A DNA stretch of 64,000 nucleotides from Sphagnum compactum (Eukaryota; Bryophyta; Sphagnopsida; Sphagnales), in contig OZ234493.1 of NCBI GenBank assembly GCA_965153455.1, forward strand, positions 32,726,213-32,790,212. The letters are read 5' to 3'. The notes beneath the pieces are model-generated. The model was not told the DNA's origin and did not search any database. It was given only the letters and a program-made list of their open reading frames with translations. Of the stretch, positions 1-10,223 are shown piece by piece. Numbering within the stretch: the stretch's first letter is position 1; each line of letters opens with the position of its first letter. The position numbers and the translations under genes are program-made.

Positions 1-59
1 AATTAATTGTCATAAAATTAATTTAGTTATATAAAAAGACATATTTGGGTACTCAAACC

Positions 60-355
60 ACTTATTTTGAAGTGACCTTACATGTGGGTATTGCATTTAG
101 GGTTGATTATTCACCTAAAGTTGTTTAAATCACCTATGGATTATTTCAAAATGAATTTGCATGCAAGTATTGCATATAGGTTTTGGTTTCCATTGAAAGG
201 CCACCCAAACTACATACTGGTTATTTTAAAATGATTTTACATATGGGTATTGCATTTAGGGTTGGGTTTGCACCTAAGGTTATCTAAATCACCTATGGAC
301 TATATCAAAATGAACTTGAATATGGGTATTGCAATTAGGGCTAGGTATTCATATA
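60..355. repeat. Degenerate tandem repeat, period about 85 bp
   Basis: Four diverged copies share a core of the form ACATRTGGGTATTGCATTTAG followed by a CACCTAAGGTT-like segment, TAAATCACCTATGGA and TTTCAAAATGA. The GGTATTGCA core recurs far away in the window (about 866, 50.09, 54.98 and 55.09 kb), so this looks like a dispersed family that is locally tandem here. Confidence 0.6.
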
Positions 356-1774
356 ATTTTGCGATACTCGCACACATATTTATTTTCACCAACTAAAAAT
401 TTGGCTTTAATTTTTTGAATAATTAAATAAAATATGTAACAAAACACAAAAGAAGGTATGTCTTTTACCATTTGGTAATATTTCCAAGTTGAGTTCTTTC
501 ATTTTCTTTTAAAAAATATAAAATGACATTACATTATTTTACATATGCTTAAGCCCTAAAAATTTCGCCCAAAATGCACCTTAAATTTATTTTAATTATT
601 ATAGACTTGTAAAATAAATGTTAATTAATTTATATGTCCCAAACTTAACCATAATTTTAACATTAAGTAGCAAATTTTACATTAAACCCTAACCCACTGT
701 ATCATCAATGTGACCAATTTTGCATTATGTTCATTTTTATATATGTTAAATCATACTATAAAGTGAATAAATAATTTTGAAAACATGAATTTCATGATGT
801 ATTGGCAAGGAATCAAATATTTTAAAAATATTTTTAAGTTTCATGGTTAATGAATTATCACAATATGATACGGGTATTGCATTTAAAGACAAGTGGGTTA
901 TGAAATATTAAACTTTAACAACTATGGAACATATGGAAACAAAAAATATTCATAATTATGTTGTAAATCTAAACAATTGATAAGATCAAAAACCAACACA
1001 ATGAGCAAAATCTAAAGTATAAACCTTAAGCCTTGATATATACGAACCAAAGTCCTAAACATTAATCATAATACATAACCTTAGAAAATCCAAATGATAT
1101 TTTGCCATAAGCCCTATTACAACCCTAACTATACAAACCCTAACAAAAAAAAGTCCTAGTGATATATGCCCTAAACCCAAAAAACTATACAAAATATACA
1201 AATTATATAATGCAAAACAAAAAAATTGAAAAAAACATAGGAAAAAATTTAGAAACCATAATTTAAAGCTTTTAAACTACAAAGATTTACTAAGTGAAAA
1301 AAAATCTTTAATCTTTAAAAAATAAAATAATTAAAAAAAACCAAAAGAAAAAATGTCTCTTACCTTTGTGTGATCTCTCCAAATTAATTTTTTCCACTCT
1401 CTTTGAAAAAGATATAAAATGAAATTGTATTATTTCACATATATCTAAACCCTAAAATTTCCCCCCCAAATTTAACCTAGTTTAGGTTAATTACTATAGA
1501 TTTGTGAAAAACTCGCTAATTAATATATGTGTCCCAACTTTAAACCTAAACCATAATCCAATAATACATACTTATAATAATTACATGAAAAGATGTATTG
1601 TAATGTCCATTCCAAAACTAGATTAAGTAAACAAAATTTAATAAAATATACATTAACTAAACCAAAATTGTTGCAATTATGACATTGTTTCCACTATAAA
1701 TTATTTGTAATAACTACATATGGGGACCTATGTTCACCATCCATGAACTAGGCCAAACTTTAATAATTGATAGG

Positions 1775-2335
1775 TAGGATTGGGGGGTGGGAAAAGTGAG
1801 TAGGTAATTAGTTAGGTATTTGGCAATGTAAAAAACATAGGTAGGTAGGTGAACATAGTGGTAGGTAAGAATGTGGGTGCATAGGGAAGTAAGTAGGCAT
1901 ATACGTAGGTAGTTGGGTTAGTAGACAAGTTAGTAAGTAGAAAAAAAGTTCAAGGAGTAAAGTAGATAAATTACTAAAGTAGGTCGGCATGTAGGTAGGC
2001 AAGTTAGTAGGTAAGAAGAAAGTTACACTAACAAGGTAGCTAGGCAAGTTAGTATGTAGGAAACAAGTTACTTTATCAAGGTGACTAGGTTTGTAATGTA
2101 CTTATGTCAATAGTGTGGTTGTGTATATAGGGTTAGTAAATAGTAATGTAATTAGGTCAGTAAGGTAGGTAGTTAGTACAATGGTTAGGTCAATCGGGAA
2201 GTTAAGTCAGTAAGGTATATAGTTAATAGGGTAGCTAGGTTAGTAGGGTAGGTAGTTAGTATAGTAGTTAGGTCAATAGGATAACTAATCATTAAGGTAG
2301 GTATGTCAACAGGGGATAATTAGTAAGGTACCAAG
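1775..2335. repeat. GTAGGTAGGT-type low-complexity repeat
   Basis: The + strand is dominated by variants of GTAGGTAG and TTAGTAGG over some 550 bp. The open frame on the minus strand here encodes only repeated Leu-Pro-Thr-Tyr-type residues forced by the repeat, so it is not treated as a gene. Confidence 0.7.
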
Positions 2336-2540
2336 GTTGGTACAATCATATATATAAAGTCACTTGTTGTGTGCGTGCGTCTGTCGAGGTCCGTTTATCG
2401 AGGTCCTGAAACTCAGGTCCTGAGAGCCAAATGCAGCAACACTCGCGTTTATTGCACTTCGCTATGTAAAAACACGGCGGCAGCAACAGAAGAAGAGAGT
2501 CGCGAAGAACAGTAGGCAGTAGTAAGAAACGAGCACGGTA

Positions 2541-2559
2541 ACCCTAACCCTAACCCTAA
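2541..2559 (+). repeat. Interstitial telomere-like repeat (CCCTAA)3
   Basis: Three consecutive CCCTAA units, the plant telomere repeat on the C-rich strand. Short runs like this are common in plant 5' leaders (telo-boxes) and need not be a telomere relic. Confidence 0.7.
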
Positions 2560-3016
2560 AAGCGTCTCTAAAACTGGTGAGTGCGTGTTTTCCCTCTTCG
2601 TGTGTTTCCGGCGCACATCGTCGTTCCTTTATTGTTGCTTCCGGTCTCGAGTTTCCCGTCTCTGTCTCTCTGTGTCACAGAGGCCGTGGCTAGCAAGCAT
2701 GTGTTTTGTGTCCTGAGATTTTTTTGGTGTGTTTCTTGGAAGTTTTTTTTTGCCTGCTAAGAAACAGCGAAGAAAATTGATTTGCAACAAAGAGAGAAAG
2801 GAAGGGAGGGGAGACAGGAGGAGGAGGAGAGGGGAGGGTAATAGGAGATTCGAGATTTTCAATTCCAACAGCATGGGGCGGGGGCGAGGGCATGAAGATT
2901 CTATGAGACAAATTTCAGTGAATTTAGGAGTCACTGTGAGAAATCATGTCCAATACAACTCAGGATGCATTTAGGCTCTCACTTTTTCTTGAATTAACCT
3001 AACTGCCATGGCAGGC

Positions 3017-3039
3017 ACGGTCGGATTGTGTCCGACCGT
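3017..3039. other. Perfect 9-bp stem-loop
   Basis: ACGGTCGGA and TCCGACCGT form a perfect inverted repeat around a 5-nt TTGTG loop. It lies in the GC-richer block with no gene assigned to it. No T-run follows, so it is not a Pol III terminator. Function unknown. Confidence 0.5.
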
Positions 3040-4008
3040 CACGGGTACCCACTAGTACTTATGAGGGTAGGAAGGTGAGTAGGGTAGCTATGTGTGAGGT
3101 CAGGTCCCTAAAACCCTAAAACAGAATGGCCATAGGGGAGGCAATTTGTTTCCCAAAATGTCCTTAGGATTCTTAAGCTCTGTAAATGTTCCTCCAAATT
3201 CACTATGAATCTGGCTGCAGGTTTTTATGAAATTGGAGGACACCTTAAATCTGTGAATATCTCTCCTAGAAAAGAGGAGTGATATTGCACCTGTGTGTGC
3301 AAAGACCTGCAAAAAAGATTCCTAGTGTATCGAGAAGCCATGTTCTAAACTGTAATTAACTGTAATTTCTCGTCGCCTGATGGAGGGGTTTGTTTTGTTC
3401 TTGAAGTAGTTCTTCCATTCCATGCCATTCCAGTTTTCCACATAACTGGTGTGCTATGGGGTTTTGTGATATGAACAGTACTGGCAAGGGCGGTTAATTC
3501 CACCCCCATGCAACCGATTCTGCAACCTACCCATTTTTTGATTAGTGACCTACCTGCCATTAATGCCACTGAACAGGCCACTGAACAGCATTCTGCCATG
3601 TTCCCATCCCCAGCCTGGCTGCCTTGGGAGTGCTTACCAGTGTTGGGTGGGTTTGGTCTAATTCACTATACACCAAATTGTGCAAAGTTTTGGGGAATTT
3701 TTTCCTCCATTAATAGTAGCTGAACTGATAGGTAGTAGCCCATGTCATGCCTGTGACAGAAGAACAGCAACATAGTCAGCTGATCAACATCCATGTAAAT
3801 TTTAATTGCAAGTGGGAAGGTCTTCAATGCATGTTGGAAGTGTCTGCAAATTGCTGCTCCTTTTTCTTACTTAGCCCAGATTTCTCAAACAACCAACCAA
3901 TACTGAGTACCTGTTTGTGTGCAAAATGATTTCTTTATTCATGGAGTATGTGCAATGGTTATGACAAAGCACCTTTAATTTTGGAGGCAAATTTCTTGAT
4001 GTTCATGA

Positions 4009-4470
4009 GGAATCCTTTGGTGATGAAAAACCTGATCTGAGTCTCACCAAACTCCTTCCTTGCTGTCAGAAATGAGAAAACTGTAGTCTGGACAAACCAA
4101 AGATTTTCTTTCTTCAGGAACTGTCACATTTTGGCTTGCTAAGCAAAAAAGACATAGGAATGGTTAAGGTTCATGTGTAGCATGTAGTAAGTTCTGCTTC
4201 AAATCAACAGGACCTTAATCTTCACCCTGGCAGCAGCAACACAGTAGCAATGGTAGAACAAATGACAACAATGAGGAGGAATCCTTTGGGGTTCTTCAAA
4301 CCTGATCTGAGTTTCACAAACTCCTTGGTTGCTATCAGAAAACCAAGAGACTGTTGTCTGGACAACCCAAAGATGGCTTTCTATACTAAGATCTGCTTTG
4401 AAATCAACAGGCCCTTCTTTGCCTTGGTAGCAGCAACACAGCAGCAATGGCGGAACAAACAGCAACTACA
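4009..4470. repeat. Partial tandem duplication of the sucrose transporter 3' end
   Basis: Two segments occur twice. One is at 4009-4105 and again at about 4273-4382 (GAGGAATCCTTTGG through GTCTGGACAA). The other is at 4197-4270 and again at 4398-4468 (AAATCAACAGG through AGCAACACAG). The second segment covers the last ~20 codons and stop of the transporter, so the downstream copy is a decayed duplicate of the C-terminal codons. The two segments have different offsets (264 and 201 bp), so one unit has gained or lost sequence between them. Confidence 0.75.
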
Positions 4471-6077
4471 GCACCGAGCAAAAACGCTGGAGAATTTCCA
4501 CCTCCCCAAAGCTCATCCCAGTAGCCACTTCCAATGGAGAGAAAGATCTGTGGTACCACAACAGCAAGATTGAGCACCCCCATTGCAAGCCCCTGACCAC
4601 CCCCAATAGCTTCAGTGAAAGTTGCTGTCAGTGCATATGGCAAAGAGTAGGTGACTGCGAGAGGGATTCCAAGTAAGGCGAAAAGCCCAAGTGCAGCAGC
4701 TTTGATGTATGCTGGTGGGCCTTGATCTTTGATGAATGCTGCTGGAGGTACAGCCCATGTTATGATCAGGGTTCCCACAAAGCAAGTGCTCATGATCAAG
4801 TTGGCAACACCCCAGACACAATTTGATCCCAGATGCCGGCAAAGGTAGTTGATGATGAGTGAGAAAAGTCCAAGGATGATGGAGTTGAGCATCAACCCTA
4901 AAGCACCCATAGAAACACCGTCATAGTATTGTTTGCTGCGAGCTGGGTCAGATGGGTCACCACCGTAGACTTCCCGCCCCATCCAGTCTGTGTCATAAAG
5001 GAGGAAAGGATACCATGAAATCCATGTGAGAGCCGTGACAGCAAGAATACACCACATGGGACCCTGAAGTTGTTGTAAAGCTCCCACCAGATCCCACAAA
5101 ACATGTCCAGCCACCAATTCCTGATCCTCTGTTTCTTGGTTGCCATCTTCTTCTTTCTCATCCTCATCAATTTCAGTGGCAGCAGCTTCATTAGGTTCTT
5201 CCAGATGGTTTTCTGAAAGCAAAGGAGTGGTGCTGGTGCGTGGTATATTAGGGTTTCTCCAACTCTTGGAAGAAGAATTCCATGGAATCTCTGGGGCAGC
5301 TCTCAGGGTTAAGACCACTGTGAAAAGGAGAAGGAAGATCTCCACAAAGAAAACCGACTTCAGATTCGCACAAACCTTGTCACATGCATGGGTTTTTGTG
5401 AAGGGGAAAACCTGATACCATCGATCATAAGCACTTGCGGCAAACCCTAAGACATTCCCGAGCGCCATGAATGTAGATGAAAACCCAAATGCACTCCTGG
5501 ATCTCTTCTCGTCATCCTCCACCAAATCTGCCAAGAATGCTCGACAAGGACCTTGTATTGTATTGTTTGCAAGGTCAAAAACCCAAAACCCTAAAACAAA
5601 AATGGCGATGGCGCGTGGTCGAAAGAAGGCACCATCATCACCATCACCCAAGTTGTCACCCAACAAGTAACCCAAATCGGCAGAGAAGCTTATGATGAGA
5701 CCAGCGATGACCACAAAGACTGCACCAGCAACAAGGAAAGGTCTTCTTCTGCCGTGCTTGCTTGTACATCTATCGCTGTAATGACCCACCAGCGGTTGTA
5801 CCAAAGTTCCAGAAACTGGACCGCATAGCCATATCAGACTCACACCTGCATGAGGAATGCCAAGCTCTTGTATGTATGGAGTTAATAATGACAACTGCAA
5901 TGCCCACCCAAATTGTATCCCTAGTGCCACACTCGCTGCTTGTACCAATTCCCGGATGCTGCATCTCCTGCTGCTGGTGCTGCTACCGCTGCTTCTTCTT
6001 CTTTTGTTGTTGTTTCTTCCCTCCTGCTTGAGCATGATGATTCTCTTGGAGAGTACACTCCCAGCAGGATCCATCAT
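4404..6077 (-). CDS. Sucrose/H+ symporter (SUT/SUC family, SUT4-like)
   Basis: Proton-coupled sucrose transporter of the GPH/MFS type, in the plasma membrane or vacuolar membrane. The single open frame encodes about 557 residues, within the family range of 500-600, with about 12 membrane spans. Family signatures are clear: FGWALQLSLLTPYIQELGIP in span 1, CGPVSGTLVQPLVGHYSDRC, the basic loop KHGRRRPF, FWVFDLANNTIQGPCRA, TALTWISWYPFLLYDTDWMG after the acidic central loop, and GSGYWDELWGGGNSPAF near the C-terminus. The central loop is rich in Glu and Asp. The first ATG in frame is at 6077; three further codons upstream are open but start with TTG. No intron interrupts the CDS, unusual beside its multi-exon neighbours. 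Overall sequence resembles the SUT4 (type III) clade, but the clade call is inferred by eye. A MITE copy lies about 115 bp upstream of the ATG and a partial duplicate of the gene end lies downstream. Confidence 0.95.
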   Translation of the reverse strand: MMDPAGSVLSKRIIMLKQEGRNNNKRRRSSGSSTSSRRCSIRELVQAASVALGIQFGWALQLSLLTPYIQELGIPHAGVSLIWLCGPVSGTLVQPLVGHYSDRCTSKHGRRRPFLVAGAVFVVIAGLIISFSADLGYLLGDNLGDGDDGAFFRPRAIAIFVLGFWVFDLANNTIQGPCRAFLADLVEDDEKRSRSAFGFSSTFMALGNVLGFAASAYDRWYQVFPFTKTHACDKVCANLKSVFFVEIFLLLFTVVLTLRAAPEIPWNSSSKSWRNPNIPRTSTTPLLSENHLEEPNEAAATEIDEDEKEEDGNQETEDQELVAGHVLWDLVGALQQLQGPMWCILAVTALTWISWYPFLLYDTDWMGREVYGGDPSDPARSKQYYDGVSMGALGLMLNSIILGLFSLIINYLCRHLGSNCVWGVANLIMSTCFVGTLIITWAVPPAAFIKDQGPPAYIKAAALGLFALLGIPLAVTYSLPYALTATFTEAIGGGQGLAMGVLNLAVVVPQIFLSIGSGYWDELWGGGNSPAFLLGAVVAVCSAIAAVLLLPRQRRAC

Positions 6078-6190
6078 GAAGAGCAAAATTATGACAGTTT
6101 TCAGTTGAAGTCACAATTTTAAAGGATTTTCGTTTTGAAACTTGGCAACTGATCACAGCTGCTCCATGTGATATCATTTTTAATTCTTTA

Positions 6191-6466
6191 AAGGAATCCG
6201 TAAAGTCACCTTCGTCTTCACCCTCTCTTTCACCCCCTAACCCCTCTTTTAGTGGTATCTGCAAAGTAAGGAAATCTCAGTATGAAATGCTGAAACTTAG
6301 CATTTAATGCACAAGGATGGAGAGGAATTATAATAGCTGTACAGGTAGGAGCAGTGAAAATCTTATGTAGCAGCAGTGGAGGCGCTCAGGGAAAAAGAAA
6401 GACAGGTTGAAACTCAGGAAACCATCAAAATTGAGATTCACCTCGTTGAATGCTAATGTACTTGTT
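6191..6466 (+). mobile_element. MITE-like repeat, copy 1 (in sucrose transporter leader)
   Basis: Begins AATCCGTAAAGTCACC and matches the reverse complement of 41.2-41.5 kb over about 275 bp. Shared blocks include CACCCCCTAA, GTGGTATC, GCATTTAATGCACAAGG, TGTACAGGTAGGAGCAGTG, GTAGCAGCAGTGGAGGCGC and TTGAATGCTAATGTACTT. The other copy has inverted termini around TATCCGTAAAGT; here the far terminus is missing or too diverged to see. It sits just upstream of the sucrose transporter ATG, in its 5' leader or promoter. Confidence 0.75.
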
Positions 6467-6479
6467 TTCGAAATAAGGT

Positions 6480-8160
6480 TCTCAGAAATTGGGTGTCAAA
6501 AGTTCTATTATTTGCACCAATAAGGGTTTTTAAAAAATTACTAAGATTATCAAAAAAATGGTAGAAGTTTTGAATGAAAATAATATAATGCTTTTTTCTT
6601 TCTTCAAACATTTTATATGTTCATGATTTCACACTCTTCGATAAAGCTTTCAAACTTTTAAAAGTCTTTTTCTAAATCTAATTTTTTTCAATTAATTCCA
6701 CCAAATTCAAAGACAATTTAGAATCAACTCTAGAATCATTTGGCCAATTTTTGTTCACAAAAATAAACTTTTTTTAATTGTCCAATTGTAAACGGCATCT
6801 TCGTAAATTGGGTAAGAATGTTTACTAAAATCAAATAAAATTTTGTGTCAATTTGTAATTTTAGAATGCTTATAATGTGGTGAGCCAAAAATATCAACAT
6901 TAGGAAACATGGACTTCATGTTTCTTTCACTATTGAAAAGGACATTTGATTTTTTTGGGATTCATTAGTAACATTCGAAAATAAAAAATTCTTTGGTGAG
7001 AAGTGTTTTCACTAGTTCACTTGTGTTGACAATTTATTCAAAAAATCCAAAATGTAGTTTTCAATAATTGAAACCCTAAAAAATCCAAATGTGCACATGT
7101 TCACAAAACACATACAAACACAATGAAAAAAAGAAGCAAACAAAGGAAAATTTTTAAAAACTCACCTTCAAAAATTCGAGCTTGAAGTTTGAATTTCCTT
7201 TCCTTCACTTGCAAAAGCAATCAAGCGTTGCGGTAATATCAAATTGAAAGAATCAAACTACAAAGATGAAAGGGAAGAATAGTAACGTATATCAACAAAG
7301 AGCCAAGGAACGATAGAAGGTCAAAGACTTACTTGGAAAACGATAACAACGCACAACAACGAAAAATTGAGGAACAACAACAAGAGATGGCAACAAGCAA
7401 TAACAATGCTTAACAATGAAAATTTGGGGAGTGGTATGCATGACAACGAAGAATAGCAATGCCTAACAATGAGAGACCAAGGAATGACAACGACACATGG
7501 CAACAAGGAACATCAATGCTTAACAACAAGGAGCAAGATAACAACAATGCATAATAATGAAAAGCAGCATCACACAACAACAAAGAATCAAAGAATAATA
7601 ACAATGCACATCAACGACAAGGAAAAGTAAAACTCAATAAAAAACAACAAAAATAAATAAATCAATACATAATCAAACAAATGAAAACATTAAAATGCAA
7701 AACACTAAACACAAAATACAAAAATAATAGTTAAAATTGTATTTACAGATTGAAAAGAAAGAAACGTGGAAAAGGGAAGAGGTGTCGGCTTCAATTAACC
7801 TTAATTTTTTTCCTACCTCACTAACCTACTATTGATTAATACCTTGACCTTATATTATTATTTATACCCTAACATGGTATCAATTTTTTTAAAATGTGAA
7901 AAGGTTTCAAATGGCCGATTTTTTTATCTAGTGAGAATCAATGGATGAGTTTCAAATAGGGTAACACCTTCAATGATATTCAACAATATTAAAATTAAGA
8001 ATCAATTTAAAATCTTGGTTGGTTTTCATCCAATTTTTGATACTCACCCTACACTAGTAAAAATAACCCTTATGAATGCATAAACCATCTACTTACCGAA
8101 TAATCACCTATTTTCCTACCTATATATATATATATAACTTAGTTCTTGCACAATGGGTTA
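6480..8160. other. AT-rich intergenic region
   Basis: No coding sequence seen. At about 7300-7640 the + strand is a degenerate CAACAA/CAATGCTTAACAATGA repeat with spacing of roughly 45-55 bp. The Leu/Ser/Cys-rich minus-strand frames there are products of the repeat. Confidence 0.55.
7300..7640 (+). repeat. Degenerate CAAYGC/AACAATGA repeat
   Basis: Copies of CAATGCTTAACAATGA or close variants occur near 7405, 7457, 7513 and 7547, separated by CAACAA-rich filler. The spacing is irregular, so this is a decayed minisatellite rather than a clean tandem array. Confidence 0.5.
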
Positions 8161-8161
8161 C

Positions 8162-8164
8162 TAA
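8162..8164 (+). other. Left target-site duplication TAA of the Harbinger element
   Basis: TAA directly precedes the left terminal inverted repeat and is matched by TAA at 11948-11950. PIF/Harbinger elements typically duplicate a 3-bp TWA target. Confidence 0.75.
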
Positions 8165-8429
8165 AGGTTTGGTTACACTAAAGACCATGGTTCAAGGCCC
8201 ATTGCAATCTTTAATATTTTATTGGTCCAAAATGACTTGGGGTGGTCACTTTGGGTTTACATTGGGGTGTTTTGAGGCCTAAGCCCAACCAAATGGTTTT
8301 GAATGAAAAGTCATGTTGGAATCCCACATGGCATGTTTTGGATAATGTCATTTGGGAATTTGTTCTAACCTAATGAAAATAATGAGGGCTCAATGGTGTT
8401 AAAAAGTCTTAATCATTCATTTATGATTT

Positions 8430-8640
8430 TTATTTCAAAAGAGATTTTATGCACCCCCCTTAAAAACCCCCTTTTAACATAAGAATTTTTTCACCCCTAT
8501 GCTTAACTTTTGAAAAAAATGTTCATCTATGATTTGTTTCAAAAGGGATTTTGCCCCCCCCCCCCTCTCAAACCCCTTTTAACACAAGAATTTTGCCCCC
8601 CCCACACACACACACACAAAACCTTAAACTTTAAACCTTA
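8430..8640 (+). repeat. Imperfect tandem duplication of about 110 bp with poly-C and (CA)n
   Basis: The pattern TTTCAAAAGRGATTTT, C-run, CCCCTTTTAACAYAAGAATTTT occurs twice inside the Harbinger element. The second copy has longer C-runs and ends in a short (CA)n tract at about 8602-8618. Confidence 0.55.
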
Positions 8641-8787
8641 AGTACCATAATAGAAAAGGATCATGTGTATTTCCCTAATCATCTTATTTATGTTCTTCAA
8701 GTTTGTTGAAGTTTTTTTACATTTGAGTTTTTTTTGTGCATAGTCCAAATTGTTGTTACTTTTTTTCACATTTTTTTTTTGTAAGCC

Positions 8788-10126
8788 ATGGAAAATGGAA
8801 AGTATTCAAACTCTCAAAGGTGGAGTCAAAATTTCCAAGAAATGTGGGAACCTTCTCCAAGCATGGACCATCCTTGAAAGTGTCAAATTTTAATGCATTC
8901 TAGCCAGTAGGAAGGGCCTCCCAACCTTCACACATGAGGATCCCTTGTAGTGAAGAGGATGTGCATCTTCTTGGAGAGCAAGTCCCTATTGTGTTTTCAC
9001 AACATTCAAATTTTTTGAAGAAGATAAGGGAAATCGTGGAAATAAAAAAGGAGGAATTTAGCCAACCTACATTAAAAAAAAGGGGCAAGCCGCCAAACGT
9101 GGGTAATAAAGCAAAAAAAATCAAAAAGGGTAGTTGCTAAGAATGAATTTTTTTTTTCATAATTGGATGAAAAAAAACCAATGAACACAATTGGAAGGAT
9201 TTCAAGGTGGATGCCTTGATTGTAATTCAAAAATAAATGGATGCCGAATTTTCTAGGAGTGCCAAAAAACAAGGTATGTTTTTGGATTTTCTTTGATTTT
9301 GCACAAAATATAATTGAGGCCATTGTGCCCTTTGAAAGGCCTTGGTCTTGCCTGGTGCTTCCCCTCCCACCATGTTCATGCCTTAGGAGAATCGAATCTC
9401 AATCCTTTGGGGAAAGAAAGGAAGCCCACACCATCAACCTGTCATCACAAGTTGAAAAATTGGATCTTTATGAAATTTGTAACAAGTTCCTTCTTTTTAT
9501 TTCAAATTTTCCTTACTTCCACCAACTCTTATTTGTTGGAATTTTTTTCTTTTTTCTATTTCAAGTTCCAACCCTTTTTTTTGCTTAGGAATCACAATTA
9601 ACAAACACAGCTTTGTTGTTATAATTGGGGGAATGATTTATTATGCTTTATTTGGTTTATGTCACAAGTCAAAATGCATGGATCAAACTTGAACCTCGCA
9701 TGGTTTCTGCAATTCGTAGCTTCAATCGTTTTTAGCTTTCTTATAAAAAAAAATACAAAACTGCCTTGACAGTCTACAGAAATGACAAGGATGCATGAAC
9801 TTTTAGGGCAATGCAGGCTCTTCAAATGTAAATGGTTTCATCAAACGGATCTCTAGTATGGATTAAAGGCAAATGCTAAAAATCAAATTTTGGCATGTGC
9901 AATAGAAAAGGAAATCAATTTGTCTTTTGGAAACTCAAACACTTTGATGCCCAAACTTCATAATCAAGACAAGAAAATAAACTTGACAAAATTTAACAAA
10001 TTGGAAGGTTTCTTAGAACAAGTCATTATTAATAGCAAAGAGTTAGTGACAACCCTTTTAAACAACATTAACTTTATTGAAAATATGGATGTTCACATGG
10101 CAACATTGGTACGAAAGTTAATATAG
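8788..10126 (+). pseudogene. Decayed Harbinger accessory ORF (Myb-like protein candidate)
   Basis: Several short frames on the + strand inside the Harbinger element appear to be pieces of one protein. The ATG at 8788 gives about 29 residues before a TGA. A Lys-rich piece lies at 8934-9140 (ending KAKKIKKGSC), another at 9241 onward, and a helical C-terminal piece at about 9890-10126 (contains NKLEGFLEQVIINSKELV). They fall in different frames, so the gene is broken by stops and indels. PIF/Harbinger elements usually encode a Myb/SANT-like partner. Position and orientation fit, but I do not see a clear SANT tryptophan pattern, so the identity is inferred. Confidence 0.4.
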
Positions 10127-10223
10127 GCCCTTACTCACTCATGTTTTCATATTCAACCTTAGATTCAACTTTAGTTTCAGAATTTTCAAAAACCAAAAAA
10201 GTTTAGTTTTTAAATTTGTAGCT

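Larger units (their letters stand above)
1..2340. other. AT-rich intergenic region without genes
   Basis: No protein family is recognisable on either strand. The stretch is strongly AT-rich and holds two repeat blocks listed separately: an ~85-bp tandem repeat near the left edge and GTAGG-rich low-complexity DNA towards the right. The few open frames are short and come from the repeats. Confidence 0.6.
2340..4000. other. GC-richer block, gene-like but no recognisable CDS
   Basis: Base composition rises sharply at about 2340. The block contains three tandem telomere-like CCCTAA units (2541-2558), a purine-rich stretch (2795-2840) and a donor-like CTG/GTGAGTGCG at about 2577. It could be a promoter plus non-coding first exon, or a decayed gene. 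Open frames are short and match nothing I know. Nothing further is readable up to the 3' side of the sucrose transporter. Confidence 0.4.

Noticed and set aside
1808-2047. Minus-strand 79-codon frame rich in Leu/Pro/Thr/Tyr
   Set aside because: It is a translation of the GTAGGTAG low-complexity repeat; no family resemblance.
2690-2974. Overlapping frames on both strands in the purine-rich stretch
   Set aside because: Arg/Gly-rich or Pro/Ser-rich products come from the GGAGG/CCTCC run; no conserved motif.
5762-6122. Several + strand frames opposite the sucrose transporter start
   Set aside because: Shadows of the transporter N-terminus and its Ser/Arg-rich codons.
7321-7604. Hydrophobic Leu/Cys/Ser-rich minus-strand frames
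   Set aside because: Produced by the CAACAA repeat; no start context or domain.
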